In this document: piece after piece, positions 1 to 11,700 of the stretch
Layout of the letters: each line of letters begins with the position of its first letter
Position numbering within the stretch: position 1 is the stretch's first letter
NCBI GenBank assembly: GCA_013306675.1
Contig: JABLUY010000250.1
Span: 1-53,915 of the forward strand
Source of the DNA: Thraustochytrium sp. TN22
Lineage: Eukaryota > Sar > Bigyra > Thraustochytrida > Thraustochytriidae
DNA: 53,915 nucleotides
Direction of reading: 5' to 3'
Program-made: the position numbers and the translations under genes
The notes under the pieces: generated by a model
What the model saw: the letters and a program-made list of their open reading frames with translations, nothing else
Told to the model about the DNA's origin: nothing
Databases searched by the model: none

Positions 1-417
1 GCCGGCCGGCAGGCAGGCCGCCCTGGGCCGCGCGCGCGCGCCCGCGGACGACCGCGCCGCGCGGCGGCGGTGGCGGCAGGAAAAGGCGAGGACCGCGCCA
101 CGCGCACGCGCGGCACGAGGCGGCGGCGGTGGCGGCGGCGGCGGCGGCGGCGGCGACTTCGACCGAGCGGGCGGGCGGGCGGGCGGGCGGCTGGCGAGCT
201 AGCGCAGCGGGAGCGTCTCCGCTCGCCCCGGCGCGCGCGCGCACGCGCGGACTGCAGCTAGCTGGCTAGCGAGCTCCTGCGGCGGGGCCGGCCGGCAAAG
301 GTCCTCCTCGTCCTCCTCTTCGTCGCTTCTGTCGAGCTCGTCGTCGCGCGGGTGGTCTTGCAGCCGCTCTTGTCCCCGTCCACGGCCTCGGCCTCGCCCA
401 CGTCCACGTCCTCGTTC
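1..417. other. GC-rich gap upstream of the MYB gene
   Basis: No gene is seen here. The stretch is extremely GC-rich, with CG runs near 31-60, GGC/CGG triplet runs at about 119-155 and GGGC runs at about 169-191. An AGCTAGCT-type motif lies at 256-270. The region probably holds the promoter and 5' leader of the MYB gene that follows. Open frames here are low-complexity Arg/Gly/Ala and look non-coding. Confidence 0.5.
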
Positions 418-1963
418 ATGTCGCAGTCCAACCGACCCGGCGCCATGGACAGCACGGACCTGCGGCTGTCGCTGAGTGAGCTGAGCATCATGGACGGCGC
501 GAACGGGAACGGAGCGCTGTCCCTGGGGCTGGACGACGGTTCGCGCGGAGCCGGGGGCGGCGAAGGGGAGCGGCGCAACAACCGCGTGCGCAAGGCGTAC
601 TCGGGACGATCGAGCAAGTTCTTGCAGGAGGAGGTGGTGGGCAAGCAGAAGCTGCGCGGCCCGTCCGGCGCCCACCTGCCGGCGGACCAGCAGACCAAGT
701 CGATTCACCTGCTGGACGGCCTGCGGCGCCAGGATGGCGACAGCCCCGCGGCCGCGTCGTCTGCGGCCGCGGCCGTGGCCCGCGGTGCCGCGGCCGCGCT
801 GCACGATCTGCCCCCCATGGAAGACGATGACGACGACGGCCGGCGGCCACAGTACTGGACGCAGGAGGAGGACGCGGCGCTCAAGGCCGCCGTGGACCAG
901 TACGGAGACAAGAATTGGAAGCATATCGCCGCGGCCGTGCCCGGCCGCACGTCCACGCAGTGCATCCAGCGCTGGAAGAAGGTCCTCAAGCCCGGGCTGA
1001 AGAAGGGCCACTGGTCAGAGGAGGAGGACCGCCTGCTCTGTGACGGTGTACGCGCGCAGGTCGCCAAGAATGTGAAAAAGTTCAACTGGAGCGAGGTTGC
1101 CAAGGCCATTCCCATGCGCTCCTGCAAGCAGTGCCGTGAGCGCTGGGTCAGCCATCTCAACCCGGACGTCAACAAGGGCAGTTGGACAGCCGAGGAGGAC
1201 GACCGTCTCTGGAAGCTGCAGGAGATTACTCCTCGCAAGTGGGCCAACATTGCGCGCCAAATCCCCGGCCGCACCGAGAATATGGTCAAGGTGCGTTGGA
1301 ACATCCTCAACCGCGCGCGTCAGAAGCAGGATTCCCCTGGTATGGAGGCCATGCTGCACGGCGGCGCCTCCGACGCGACTGCCCCCCGCCTGCCGACCTC
1401 CGGGCCCTCCACCTCCTCCCTCTCCTCCACCGCTACCAATACCACCACGTCCTCGACGTCCATGAGCGTCAAACACGACATGATGCATGCCGCGCCGATC
1501 TCGCGGAGGTCCAACCATATCGTGCTCAAGCGCGAGTTCGACACGCCTCCGGTTCCCGCGGCCTCCGCAACGTCCGGCGACTCCTTCGACCTTGTCCTGC
1601 CCGGTGTCGACTGGGACCCGCAGGAACTTACTATTCAGCCGCTCGAGTTCGACGCCAGCGAGGCCCCGCCTCCGGGCTACCCGGGCTCGTCGCCGAACGC
1701 TTCTTTTCCCCATCCACAACAGCCGCCGCAGCAGCAGCAGATACTGCAACAACAACAACAACATCATCATCACCATCAGCTCCCGCAGCCTCAGACCGCT
1801 TCCTCGGCAGCCGCCGCAGCCCCTTGGGCCGCCCATTCGCACCATGCACATGGCCAGCCGTCGCTACAGCCGTTGCAGCAGCAACACCCCAACGCGCGCG
1901 CACATGCGCCCCCAATCGTCCCCACACAACAACAGCAGCAACACCAACACCAACACCAACAAC

Positions 1964-1998
<35 letters not shown>

Positions 1999-2508
1999 CA
2001 ACGGCAGCAGCCGCAGCAGCAACGGCAGCCGCAGCAGCCGCAGCAGCAGCAGCATGCCTCTCTCTCAACGTCCACTGCGGTCCCGCAGGCGCATACGTCA
2101 GACCTCGACGACCTCGCGTTCGCGCCACTCGACTTTAACGATCTCGCCATCGCTCCGTCCAAGGCCAAGGCCGGCGGTGGTGTCGACCCGCCGCCCGGGC
2201 CAGTGGCCGCCGCTGCCTTTGCGGCGCTCTCCCCGGCCTTCTCGGCGACCGGCGCGTCCGCGGCCCCGAAGCAGCCGCAACGCACACTGCGTGCGGCGGC
2301 GAGCGACCCGGCTACATCCGCAATGGCCGGGAGCGCCGCCTCGGACGACAAGGGCAAGCCCCTGGAGGATACTTCCTTTCGACGCTCGCTCGCCGACTTC
2401 CAAGCCTCGCTCGGCCGTGGTAACTCCGACATGCTTGACCTCAGCTCGCTGGGCCTTGATGATCCGGGCTTCTTGTCCAAGGAGCTCGACGACCTGTATG
2501 CTGCCTGA
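418..2508 (+). CDS. 3R-MYB transcription factor (three SANT repeats, polyQ)
   Basis: A DNA-binding regulator of the animal c-Myb / plant MYB3R type, likely nuclear; family members often control cell-cycle genes, but the target here is unknown. About 696 aa from ATG 418 (the open frame extends 66 nt upstream without an ATG; ATG 445 is an alternative). Three tandem SANT repeats lie at about residues 143-190, 195-247 and 250-300. Each has the spaced tryptophans: WTQEED, NWKHIA and RWKKVL in repeat 1; HWSEEED, NWSEVA and RWVSHL in repeat 2; SWTAEED, KWANIA and RWNILN in repeat 3. Downstream are Ser/Thr-rich, His-rich and long Gln-rich tracts (CAG/CAA, about 1720-2060). The tail has acidic-hydrophobic motifs (DLDDLAFAPLDF and LDDPGFLSKELDDLYAA) that resemble activation domains. 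Single exon. It converges on CFAP54, 209 bp away. Confidence 0.93.
1711..2055 (+). repeat. CAG/CAA-rich polyglutamine tracts in the MYB gene
   Basis: Repeated CAG and CAA codons encode Gln and Gln/His blocks. The longest near-pure block is at about 1966-2055. CAA interruptions break the CAG runs. Length variation between strains would be expected. Confidence 0.85.
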
Positions 2509-2717
2509 TGATGGAACGGACCTACCCATGGATGAGATAGCGTCGCAGCGGCGCTCTACCATCGCGGCGCATTTTGTCCACGACACCAGACAGACAGATC
2601 GCCATGCACAACGAACAATTTTTCTTTGATCTCTCGCTCGTTTCCTCTACCGCTAACTTGTTGTGTCACTCACTGTCAGCTTGCAATGGGGTACCATGGT
2701 ACCACCAGTGTAGCGAG

Positions 2718-5700
2718 CTACGCTTCGCACTCGTCCCTAACCTCGTTCGACTCAAAGCTCAGGCTCAGGTCACCTGCGCTGTGAAAGAAGGCACCCTTGC
2801 GTAGGTCCAAGAGCCGCGCGAGCTCGCCCAAATGGTCCTCAGACAGGCCCTCCGCACCGCCCGGCATGGATGCATGAAGAAGGCCTGCAGCGCGCCGTGC
2901 CACAGCCTCGCGCTTCCCGGTGTCCTCCTCATCTCGCTCCACGTCCTCGGCGGTGCGCTTTGCGAGCAGCAAATCGTCCCGCAGACGCTGCGCCTCCTCG
3001 AGCGAGAGGCGCTGGCACGCCACCTCGCGACGCCCTGGGAGGAGCATCACAAGGTCCACGGCGCAAGGTCCGCGTCGCAACCACTGCACGGCCAACGGGC
3101 CCTCTGTCGCGCCGCCCTCGGCTTCGGCTTCAATATCCTCATCGTCCTCGGCCTCTGGGCTCTCGCTTGCCTCCGGAAACGCGCTCGGCGCAACCGTAAA
3201 GGCCGTCGAGAAACCGTCCACGATCTTGCCGAGGTAGCTGTAAAGCGCGCTCACTCGCTCATGCCTGCCCAGGTCAAGTCCCACGTCGCGCGCCAGCACC
3301 TCGCGCTGCAGCCGGCACAAGAGAGCCTCGGCGCCGGCCTCGCTCGAAAATTGGTCGGCAAAGTACGCGCCCATCTCCGCCGCACGCCGAGTCGCCTCGT
3401 CGCCCACGTTGGCGTGGCGGGAGAACTCACTCAGCCGCGAGCCGAGGCCGTCGTATGCCTCGCCAAAGGCCGCTGCGGCCTTGAACCAGCTTCCGGCCTT
3501 GTGCCGCGAGCGCTGCAGCAGTGCCATTCTCGTACAGGCCTGTCGCCCGAGATCGAAAGAGGCGCCCCGCGCCGTGCCAGCCGCTTCCGCGCAGGCACGA
3601 AGATCATTGCCCAGGCTAAGTCGCGCACGACACTCAAGCCAGGGGAGCGGCCACAGGGACCTGGCCACCGCGTCCAGGCTCTTGCGCAAGTTCTCCTCCT
3701 CGCCACACAGAAACGCCGCCAGGGCGTACCACGGGACGAGATCCGAGTACACCGTGCCGCCGTTGCGCGGAACCAGCTGCGCAGGAGCAAAGTAGCCTAG
3801 AGCGCCCAGGCCTGCCTCGGCAGCCTCTAGCGCATCGTGCAGGCCTCGGGCCCGCTCCACGGAGCCCTGCTTGTCCTCCAGCATCGCCACAGGTGCTGGC
3901 GCAGAACCGTGGGCCTCCTTCTTCTCCTCCTCCTGCTGGTTCGCGCTCGCGCATGTGCTCCTGGCGCACTCGGCCTGCGCCGCGTCCAGCTGCTGCGCAA
4001 GCACGTGGGCGCGAACGTAGACCACATCACGCGCGCCGATCGAGTGCGCGGCGACTGCCTCGCACGCCTCGTGCGCCTCGCGCAGCGACCCTTGTCTCGC
4101 GAGCGCCTCCGCACGGGTCACGAGAACGGTGCGGACAAGGTCCTCCTCGTGCAGCGCCACGCACTCGTGAACGAGCGCGTCGCAGAGGCGCACGACGCTT
4201 GCTGGCGCCGCCAGGAGCTCTGCGGCGTGAATGATGGTAAGGCGCATTCGCAACCAGGCACGGGACCTCGCATTCGAACCCGGCTTCGCCTCGGCATCAG
4301 CATCGGCATCGACATCTTCACCCTTGGAGGCACCATCGGCATGTGGACTGCCGCGACTGCAGCACGCTGTCACCCACCGCATGCATGCCCGTAGCGAGCC
4401 CTGCACAAGGAGCAGGTCTGCCACGCACACCGCGCGCTCGCCCGGGACTTTTTCCACCGACGGACTCTCGCCCGTCCGCAACTTGTCCTCCTTTCCCTCC
4501 TCCTCCTCTTCCTCCTCCTTCCCCTCCTCCTCCTCCTCCTCCTCCTTGACGAGCCGCGCTGCGGCCTCGGGGCCGAGCAGGTGGGCGAGGGCCTTGGCGA
4601 CGAGGTCCGCACGAGGTGCAGCGCCATTCGGCACAGCGCCGTCCTCGCTGGTCCCACTGGCTGCGCTTGGCGCCCAGAACTGCACGGCACGGAGCAGAAG
4701 CCGGACCCGGCAGAGGCGCAAGTCCTCCAACAGGCCGGCGCCCAGCGTTGCTGTGACCCAAGCGACCGGCTCGACGCGCTCCTCGTCTACGAGGTGCGCC
4801 AGGTCCGTCTGGGCCCAGGGAGCTTCGACGTTGGAGAACTGGAAGAGCCCCGCCTGCGCTTTGAGACGATCGTGCAGCTGCTCCCGGGCGGTAGCCTCGT
4901 CAGACTCGTCAGCGGGGCGAAGCGAGAGGGAGGCCTCCACCAGGTCGCTAGGCTGCGCGAGCCAGCCGCAGCCCAGGGTCACATGGCGGAGGGCCTCGCC
5001 GGCCTCCTTGAGCATGCCGAGGCGCGTCAGGGCCGTCGCCCGGATCAGGTACGAGCGCATAACCCCGCGCGCAGACTTGCACCAGTTGCGCGCGGCATAT
5101 TCGAGCAGGCAGGCCACGGGCAGGGCGAGCAAGAAGTCGCCTTGACGCTCGCCCTGTGCGAGGCCGTGCGCGACGTCGCCCAGCGCGTCAACCACGTCGG
5201 CTTGGCGCAGCGCCTGCAAATTGTGCACGGCGCTGTCAAGACCGGGCATGAGCTCGGCAACGCTGTAGAGGCCGTAGTCGCAGGTCCGCGTCGGGTGCGC
5301 CATTGTCCCCGCCAGCAGGCTGCTGAGCAACCAGCCGGCCAGACGAAGGCGCTGCTGCGCCCAATCCAGGTCACCAGCGCCGCGGAAGGTGGCCAGCCGC
5401 GCACAGGCCATGCCTGCGAGCATGCAACCGCGTGCGCCAAACGCGGCAAGCATCGACTGGCACGGCGTAAGTTCGGCGGCCGTGGCCAAGTTCGTCTCCG
5501 CGTCCCAGCGCATCACCGTTGGCGGGTGCTCGTGGACGGCGCTCGTCACGATGCGGGGCCATTCCTCCACGCTGTCGACGCATTGCAGCACCGCGTCGAC
5601 GGCGTCCGACCAGGACGTCTGCGCCGCCTTCCAGCCAGCACGGCCGCCGTGCGCGGCGTGCAGAGTGCCGACCTCGAGCAGGGCTTGCGCAAGAAGTACG

Positions 5701-8700
5701 GTCTCTTGCTTTTGCCGCATCATCTGCACAGCTTTACCGTAAGCCTGGATCGCGCGCCGCGCCGCCGGTCCGTGCAGGCCGAGGTCGGCGTCAGGGTCCG
5801 CCTCGGCATCCTGTGTGAACTTGGACATGACGCTTGCCGCGTCGTGCGGCATGCGCGATCGCCGCGTTAGCCGGGACGACTTACTCGCCACTGATCGCGG
5901 ACTGCGCTGCGTGCGGTGCGTGCGGGACCGCCTCGTCGCCAATCCGGGCACCGGGGAGAGCACGGCGAGCCCTTGACACTCGGGGGCGAGGTGTTCCAGG
6001 AGCGCCTGCTTAGCCAGCGTCTGCGCGTTCTCCAGCGCTTCCTTGCACGGGTTCTTGTCACGCGCCAGATTCGACTGCAGGCGCGCCACATCCTGCTCCA
6101 TGTCCTGCAGCTTCTGCATGCGGTCGAGAGCCTCCCCCAGCACAGCCTGCAATGCAGCACGCTCATCAAGAAAGGCTTGCTCGGCCTCCGAGATTGCCAG
6201 TGCCGCGCTCGTTCCGGACCTGCTGCCGGAGTTCGACTTGCGCCGCTTCCGCCGCTTCTGAGATTTGTTCCATGCGCCCTCGTGCTCCTGCAGCGCGGTC
6301 TGAGCAGCCTCCACCTCGCGACGTGCGACCACGCTCAGCTCCCGCTGCGCGACCAGCATGAGTGCCAACGCCGGGCCCGCGAGCGCGTCCGTGCAGTCCA
6401 CGGCGGCCACAAAGCGCCTGCCGAGGGCGGCCAGCTCGGCCCACCGCTTCAAATGACACAGCACCTGCAATGCGAAACCCACCAGGCGGCCCGCCCACCA
6501 GGCGTCGGGCTGTGCGCCAGCGCCCGCGCTAGCGTTGTTCCCGCGTCGATGCCGGCAGCAATCCTCCAGCATCTCCACGGCTGCCACGCTAGCGCGGTAG
6601 ATGGGCCGCCAATCGTAGCAACCCTCCTCCACCTTTGGCGCCGCCTTGGCATGGGCCCGGAGTGCCTCGGCCTCCTCCGCGTTCACCTCGGCGTCCTGCT
6701 GCCCGTCATTGGCCCGACCGCTGCTCTTCTTGCCCTCCTCGCCTGCCTCGCTCTCCGCTGCGGTCCGGGCGCGCTCCTCGAGGAGCCGCTGACGAGCCTC
6801 CTCCTCGCGCGCGAACTGCAGCTTGGCGCGCAAGCTCGGCACTAGCGCGGCTTCGCACACGGCGTCCTCCGTGAATTGCGTGGGGCCGACCCAGGCAAAC
6901 ACGAGCACGTTCCACAGCAGTTTGCCGGCGCTCTCTACCTGGGCCCACGACCTCGCCCACTTGGCGCGCGTCATGGCGCGCGCCAGCTGGTGCAGAAGTC
7001 TTGGGGTGTCCGCAAAGGCGGCCTTGAAGCTCGCAGCTACAGCGGCGCGCTCCCGAGCCGCCTGGGCCGCCTTCTCGTCCAGCGACGCCTGCCCGCCCTC
7101 AGGGAGCGCCGCGTCGCCGTCGCCGGCCGCGCCATCACCGTCCTGGTCGTCTTCCTCCTCGTCACCCTCGCCCAGCTCGTCGCCTTCCGTCAGTGTCGTG
7201 GGCAGTGGCCGAAGGCGCGGCACGACCGCCTCGCGCTCCTCGCCACCTTCGCCGCCCATGGCGCCGCCGCTCCCGTCCACGGGCTGCCAGCGAAGGTCCG
7301 TGCGCGGACCCTCGTCCAGGACGCCTTCCACCATGCGGCCCTCGCCCGGATCATCCAGCTTCACGTGCGCGTCGCCGGCGTGCACGAGGGCCCAGTCCAC
7401 GGCCGCCCACGCGCGGTACAGGCAGAGGGCGCGAACAACCTCGAACTCCGCCAGAACGACCAGCTGCTCGCGCACGTCCACCTCGGGCCCCGTCGCGTCG
7501 CCCGCTGCCGCCACGAGCCTCGCCCGCCGCTGCAGCGGAGCAAGGCGCGTCTCCACCTCCTTGAGATTCGCCACAAGGCTCGTCTCGAGGTCCTCCCGCT
7601 CACTCGCCCCACCCTCTTCGTCGTTGTCGTCGTCCGGCTGCGCGGGCGCTCTCTGTGCATCCTCCTCGCCGTCCTCGCTCTCCAGGGCGGCCGCCGCGGC
7701 GGCGGCGGCAGCAGCGGCGGCGGCGTCCTTGCGAGCCCGCTCGGCGTCGATCGCCTCACGAAGGTTGTCTGCACGCGCTTGGAGGGCCGCGAGCTCCTCC
7801 ATCTGCAGCGGATCACGACACGGCGTGAGGGGCACCTTGGTGCTCGCCGTGGCCTCGAAGGGCTCCACGTGTTCCAGCTGCTCCTCGTATAGAACGTCCA
7901 ATACGAAGGGCCTGGCACGTGCGCCGCAATGCGGATCAAGGTCCCAGAGCACCTGCTGCGCCTCGACAGCCCACTGCGCCGTGTCGCAGTCGGGCACCGC
8001 GAGGCTCTCGCGGCACACCAGGCACATGAGCTTGAAGTAATCTGGGCAATGCTCGGCCCCAGCGCTCGTGAGCAGCGCCCACGCGCGCTGCAGGTGCGTC
8101 GCCCGCGCCGGGGCGGGCGAGAGGCGCGCTCGTGACAACCGCACAAGGACGTCCTCGTCTACGCCGAGGCGGCTCCCGTCGCCTGCGCCAGGCGCAGCTT
8201 CGGCAGCGCCCAGGTCTACGTCCGCACCGGCGTCTGCGTCCGCGTCTGCACCAGCGCCAGGTGGCGCGAGCGTGTGGAAGTCATGTTCGTGGCGCACGGC
8301 CTCATGAATGATCGCAAGCGTCTCCAGCGGGTCCTTATACATGTTGGAGAGCTCGAGGCGCAGCTTGACGGCCAGTGCGTGCTGCTGCTCGTGCGTCTCG
8401 AGCGCAGTGCGCGGCGCGTGCCATGCGTCTTGCCCATCCGCCTCGCCCTCTGGGACAGCAAGGTCTTCCTCGTCGCTTGATGCAAGGCTGGCGAGCGCAG
8501 GCAAGAGCGCGCGTTGGGCCAAGGGCGCCTCGCTCCCCGTGAAGCGCAGCAGCTGGAAGGCTGCGCACGCGTACATGGTGCTGACCTCCTTGGTCCACAT
8601 CGTCTGCGGAAGCTGCTGGAAGGCGAACTGGACGGCAACGAGCGTGCGCAGCGTCTCCGGGAGCGGAGCCCGCAGTGCGAAAAGGTCGAGTAGCTCGTGG

Positions 8701-11700
8701 TACATCTCGCTCGCCACCTCGAGCACCAGCGTGCTGTCGCCCAATCCAGAGGCGGCGTGCAACGCGAGCGCTAGGCGCTGAGCACGGCGGCAAACCTGTG
8801 CATTGGGGGCCACGGCGCTGCGCTGCACATCGAAGCGCGCGAGTACACCCAGTGCCGAGGAGGACTTCCACAGCGACCGGCGATCCTTCTCGAGGTGGTG
8901 CAGCGTAAGTGCGGCCTTGACGAGGGCCTGCAGCGCAGGCTGCGGCGCCGCGAGGATCTCCTCGCGCACGAGCCAGTAGTCGTCCGTCGGACGCCGCTCC
9001 CAGAGCGGGCCAGGCTTAGCTGCGCCCACGAAGGTCGTCAAGACGGCCTGACAGGCGGCCTGGCAGGCGCTGCGGATGGCGAGCACGTGCTGCTTGACCG
9101 ACTTGTGCAGCGCAGCGAATTCGCGTGGAGGACCGAGGACGACCTCGCGGATGCTCGCGAAGGCCATGGTAGCCACGCTCCCGTAGCAGCTCAGGAGCGG
9201 CAGCGGCAGCACGGTCTGCACCTCTGCCGTGGTCGGGCCAATACCCCCCAGCAGAGCATGACCGTCCTCGTCGAAGGCGGCGGCCGCAAAGACATAGGCT
9301 TCGTTGGGCGTCAGCATCGAGACTCGCACACAAAAAGGGCGCCAAGGGTCTTCCTCGTTCGGCACAAGAGGAATGCCCGTGTTCGCGAGGCCCGTGTTGG
9401 TGAGGCCCACGTCCGTGCCGGAGCCGGCTGACTTGCCGAAGAGGGCGTAGTGGTGCGGCCGGACGCCCGCATCCGTGCCCAGCGGGCAGACCTCTACCTC
9501 GATCACCGTCGCAGTGCGCGAAAGAATACGCACAACCGGAAATCGGGAGGCATGGGCGTCCGCGCAAGCACAGAGCTGCGCCACGAGGGCGGCCTCCTGG
9601 GCGCCGACCTCTTGCAGGAGATGGCCAACACCTGCGAGCGCTTTGGCTTTGTCGGCGTACTGATTCCTGGCCCGCCGGGAGAGCGTGGCCGCCGCCAGGA
9701 GCGCGCGCGCATATCTGTTGTGGCGGAACTCCGCCGCGAGGCGCTGCTCGGCGGCATTCGTCTTGGCGAGCTCAAGCGTGAGGTCACGCCCATCCTTGAG
9801 TTCGGCGCGAGCAACGATAGCCTGACGGTCTGCGCTCTCGTGCTGGACAACGTCAAGCTCGATGTCGATGACTTGGCATAGCATGCTGCAGTGAAGTTCC
9901 GCAAGCGATGCCAGCGTGGGTGCGTCGGGCCGGCCCCGGAGGCGTCTCTCGTCCGCGGTGAGCGAAGCCATTCCGTCTGCCGCGCAGAGCTCGCCGCGCT
10001 GAATCTCCAGCGCGTGAAGCGCGCGGCGCAGCACCTGGAGTGCAGCACGCGAGTCGTCCATGTCGCGCGAGTGCAAAAAGGCAGCGTACCGCATGGCCAC
10101 CATGCCGCGGAGAAGGGCGTCGTCCAGATCGCTGGCCAAGAGCACTGCGTAGGCGCAGTCTAGGACCTCGGCGGTGAGGTCGGCGAGCGCCGGGTTGAGC
10201 TGCACACTGGGCGAGGCCCCGTTGACCTCGTCTAGCATGGCAATGCAGAACGGGGACCATAGGAGGAGCGCCGCGTCGGCGAGCAGGTCCGGCGCTCGGT
10301 CGCGAAGCGCAGGGGCGACGGCGCGCAGCGTGACAGCCAAGTGACGAATCGAGCTCACCGTCACAAACCGGTTGCCCTCCACCTGGGCCTTGACGCCTTC
10401 AAGGAGGTCCGCGTCCTCCTCTTCGCTAAATCCCATCGCCGCAACTCGCGCGGCAGCCCGGCTCCTCGGCTTGCGCGGACTCGGGGTGCCATCGCCGTCG
10501 AGGAAGCCGGCGGGCTCAGTCTCCTGGAGGTGGTCGTCCTGTGCCTCCTTCTCCTCCTCACTGCCTTCGCGAGGCTTGTTGAGCTCGCCAAGCCCTGCGT
10601 CCTCATCGCCTTGGTCACCGCCGGGCTGCAGCTGGGTGCTCACGAGGGTGACGGCGCGCAGGAGGTCCGCCCTAGCCCTCTGCCACGGTGCGTCACCCTT
10701 TGAGGGCGGAAAGTCAGCGACAGCCTTGAGGATGCGTGCAGCTCCAGACCAGCACGCGAACTTGATAAAGGTCTCGGCGAGGTTGAGCGCAGCTTCACGC
10801 GGGAGAAGGGCCGCTTGCTCGAGCTGGATGGCGTCCATGCACACATGAGCCGCCTTCTCTACCACAGGCACTACGGCCGCGAACTTGTCGAGCACGGGCC
10901 GAGCGAGCGCGCTCACGTCGCTCACCGCGGAGGCATGCGAGCGTAGCGGCCGCACGCCGCACAGCGTGAGCAGGGCGTCCAGCGCTTCAAGCCTCTGAGT
11001 CGGCGAGGCGCGCTGCAGCGCCGCCTCCTCGCAGGCCGCCGGGTCCACAGCGCCCTGATCCAGATCAAAGCCCAGGACGGTGCGCAGAAGGCGCTCTGCA
11101 GCAGCAGCCGGGGCCTCCTCCTCGTCTGCATCGCTCTCACCAGCGCGACTGCGCTCGTGCGCCTGCGCGCTGCGATGGAGGAGCGTATATTTGAGCACGG
11201 CGGTCTCGGCCCGGCGCTGCGCGGCGTCCAGCGCTGCGACAGTGGCTTCCGGGACTGGAGGGTCGTGCATCTCGTCCCGCCGAAGCTCCGCAACCTGGGC
11301 GCGCAGGCGTTCGGCTACAGCTTGCGCCTCGCGCAGGCGCCCGAGAGACTCGTACGCCGTCCACACGGCCACGTAGAGACGCTCGCGCAGCGGTAGAAAC
11401 CGCACCGTGCAGAGCGGGAGCTGGCCCTCCATGGCGAGAAGTGAGAAGAGCAGATGCTCCTTGACATGATGCGCAGCACCGAGTGCGACCATGGGCTCTC
11501 CGAGCGAGAGCGCGAGGCGCGCCGCGTTGTGCGTGAGCCAGTAGAGCGCCTCGCGGACCGCCTCGGGACGTACTGCAGCAATGGCCTCGTGCGTGTCGCG
11601 CACGAGACGAAGGCCTTCGAGCACGACGGCGTGGACGTGGGCCTCCTTGCTCAAGGGCAAGCTGTTGGAGGCCCGGCCGAAGGCGTAGGCGTGGTCCAGG

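Noticed and set aside
1631-2480. Minus-strand poly-Cys and poly-Leu frames opposite the MYB gene
   Set aside because: They are complements of the CAG/CAA repeat and have no coding features.
4581-8040. Long plus-strand open frames (429 and 405 codons) inside CFAP54
   Set aside because: They are antisense to a well-supported gene, are Arg/Ser/Ala-rich and show no domain. High GC content depletes stop codons in these frames.
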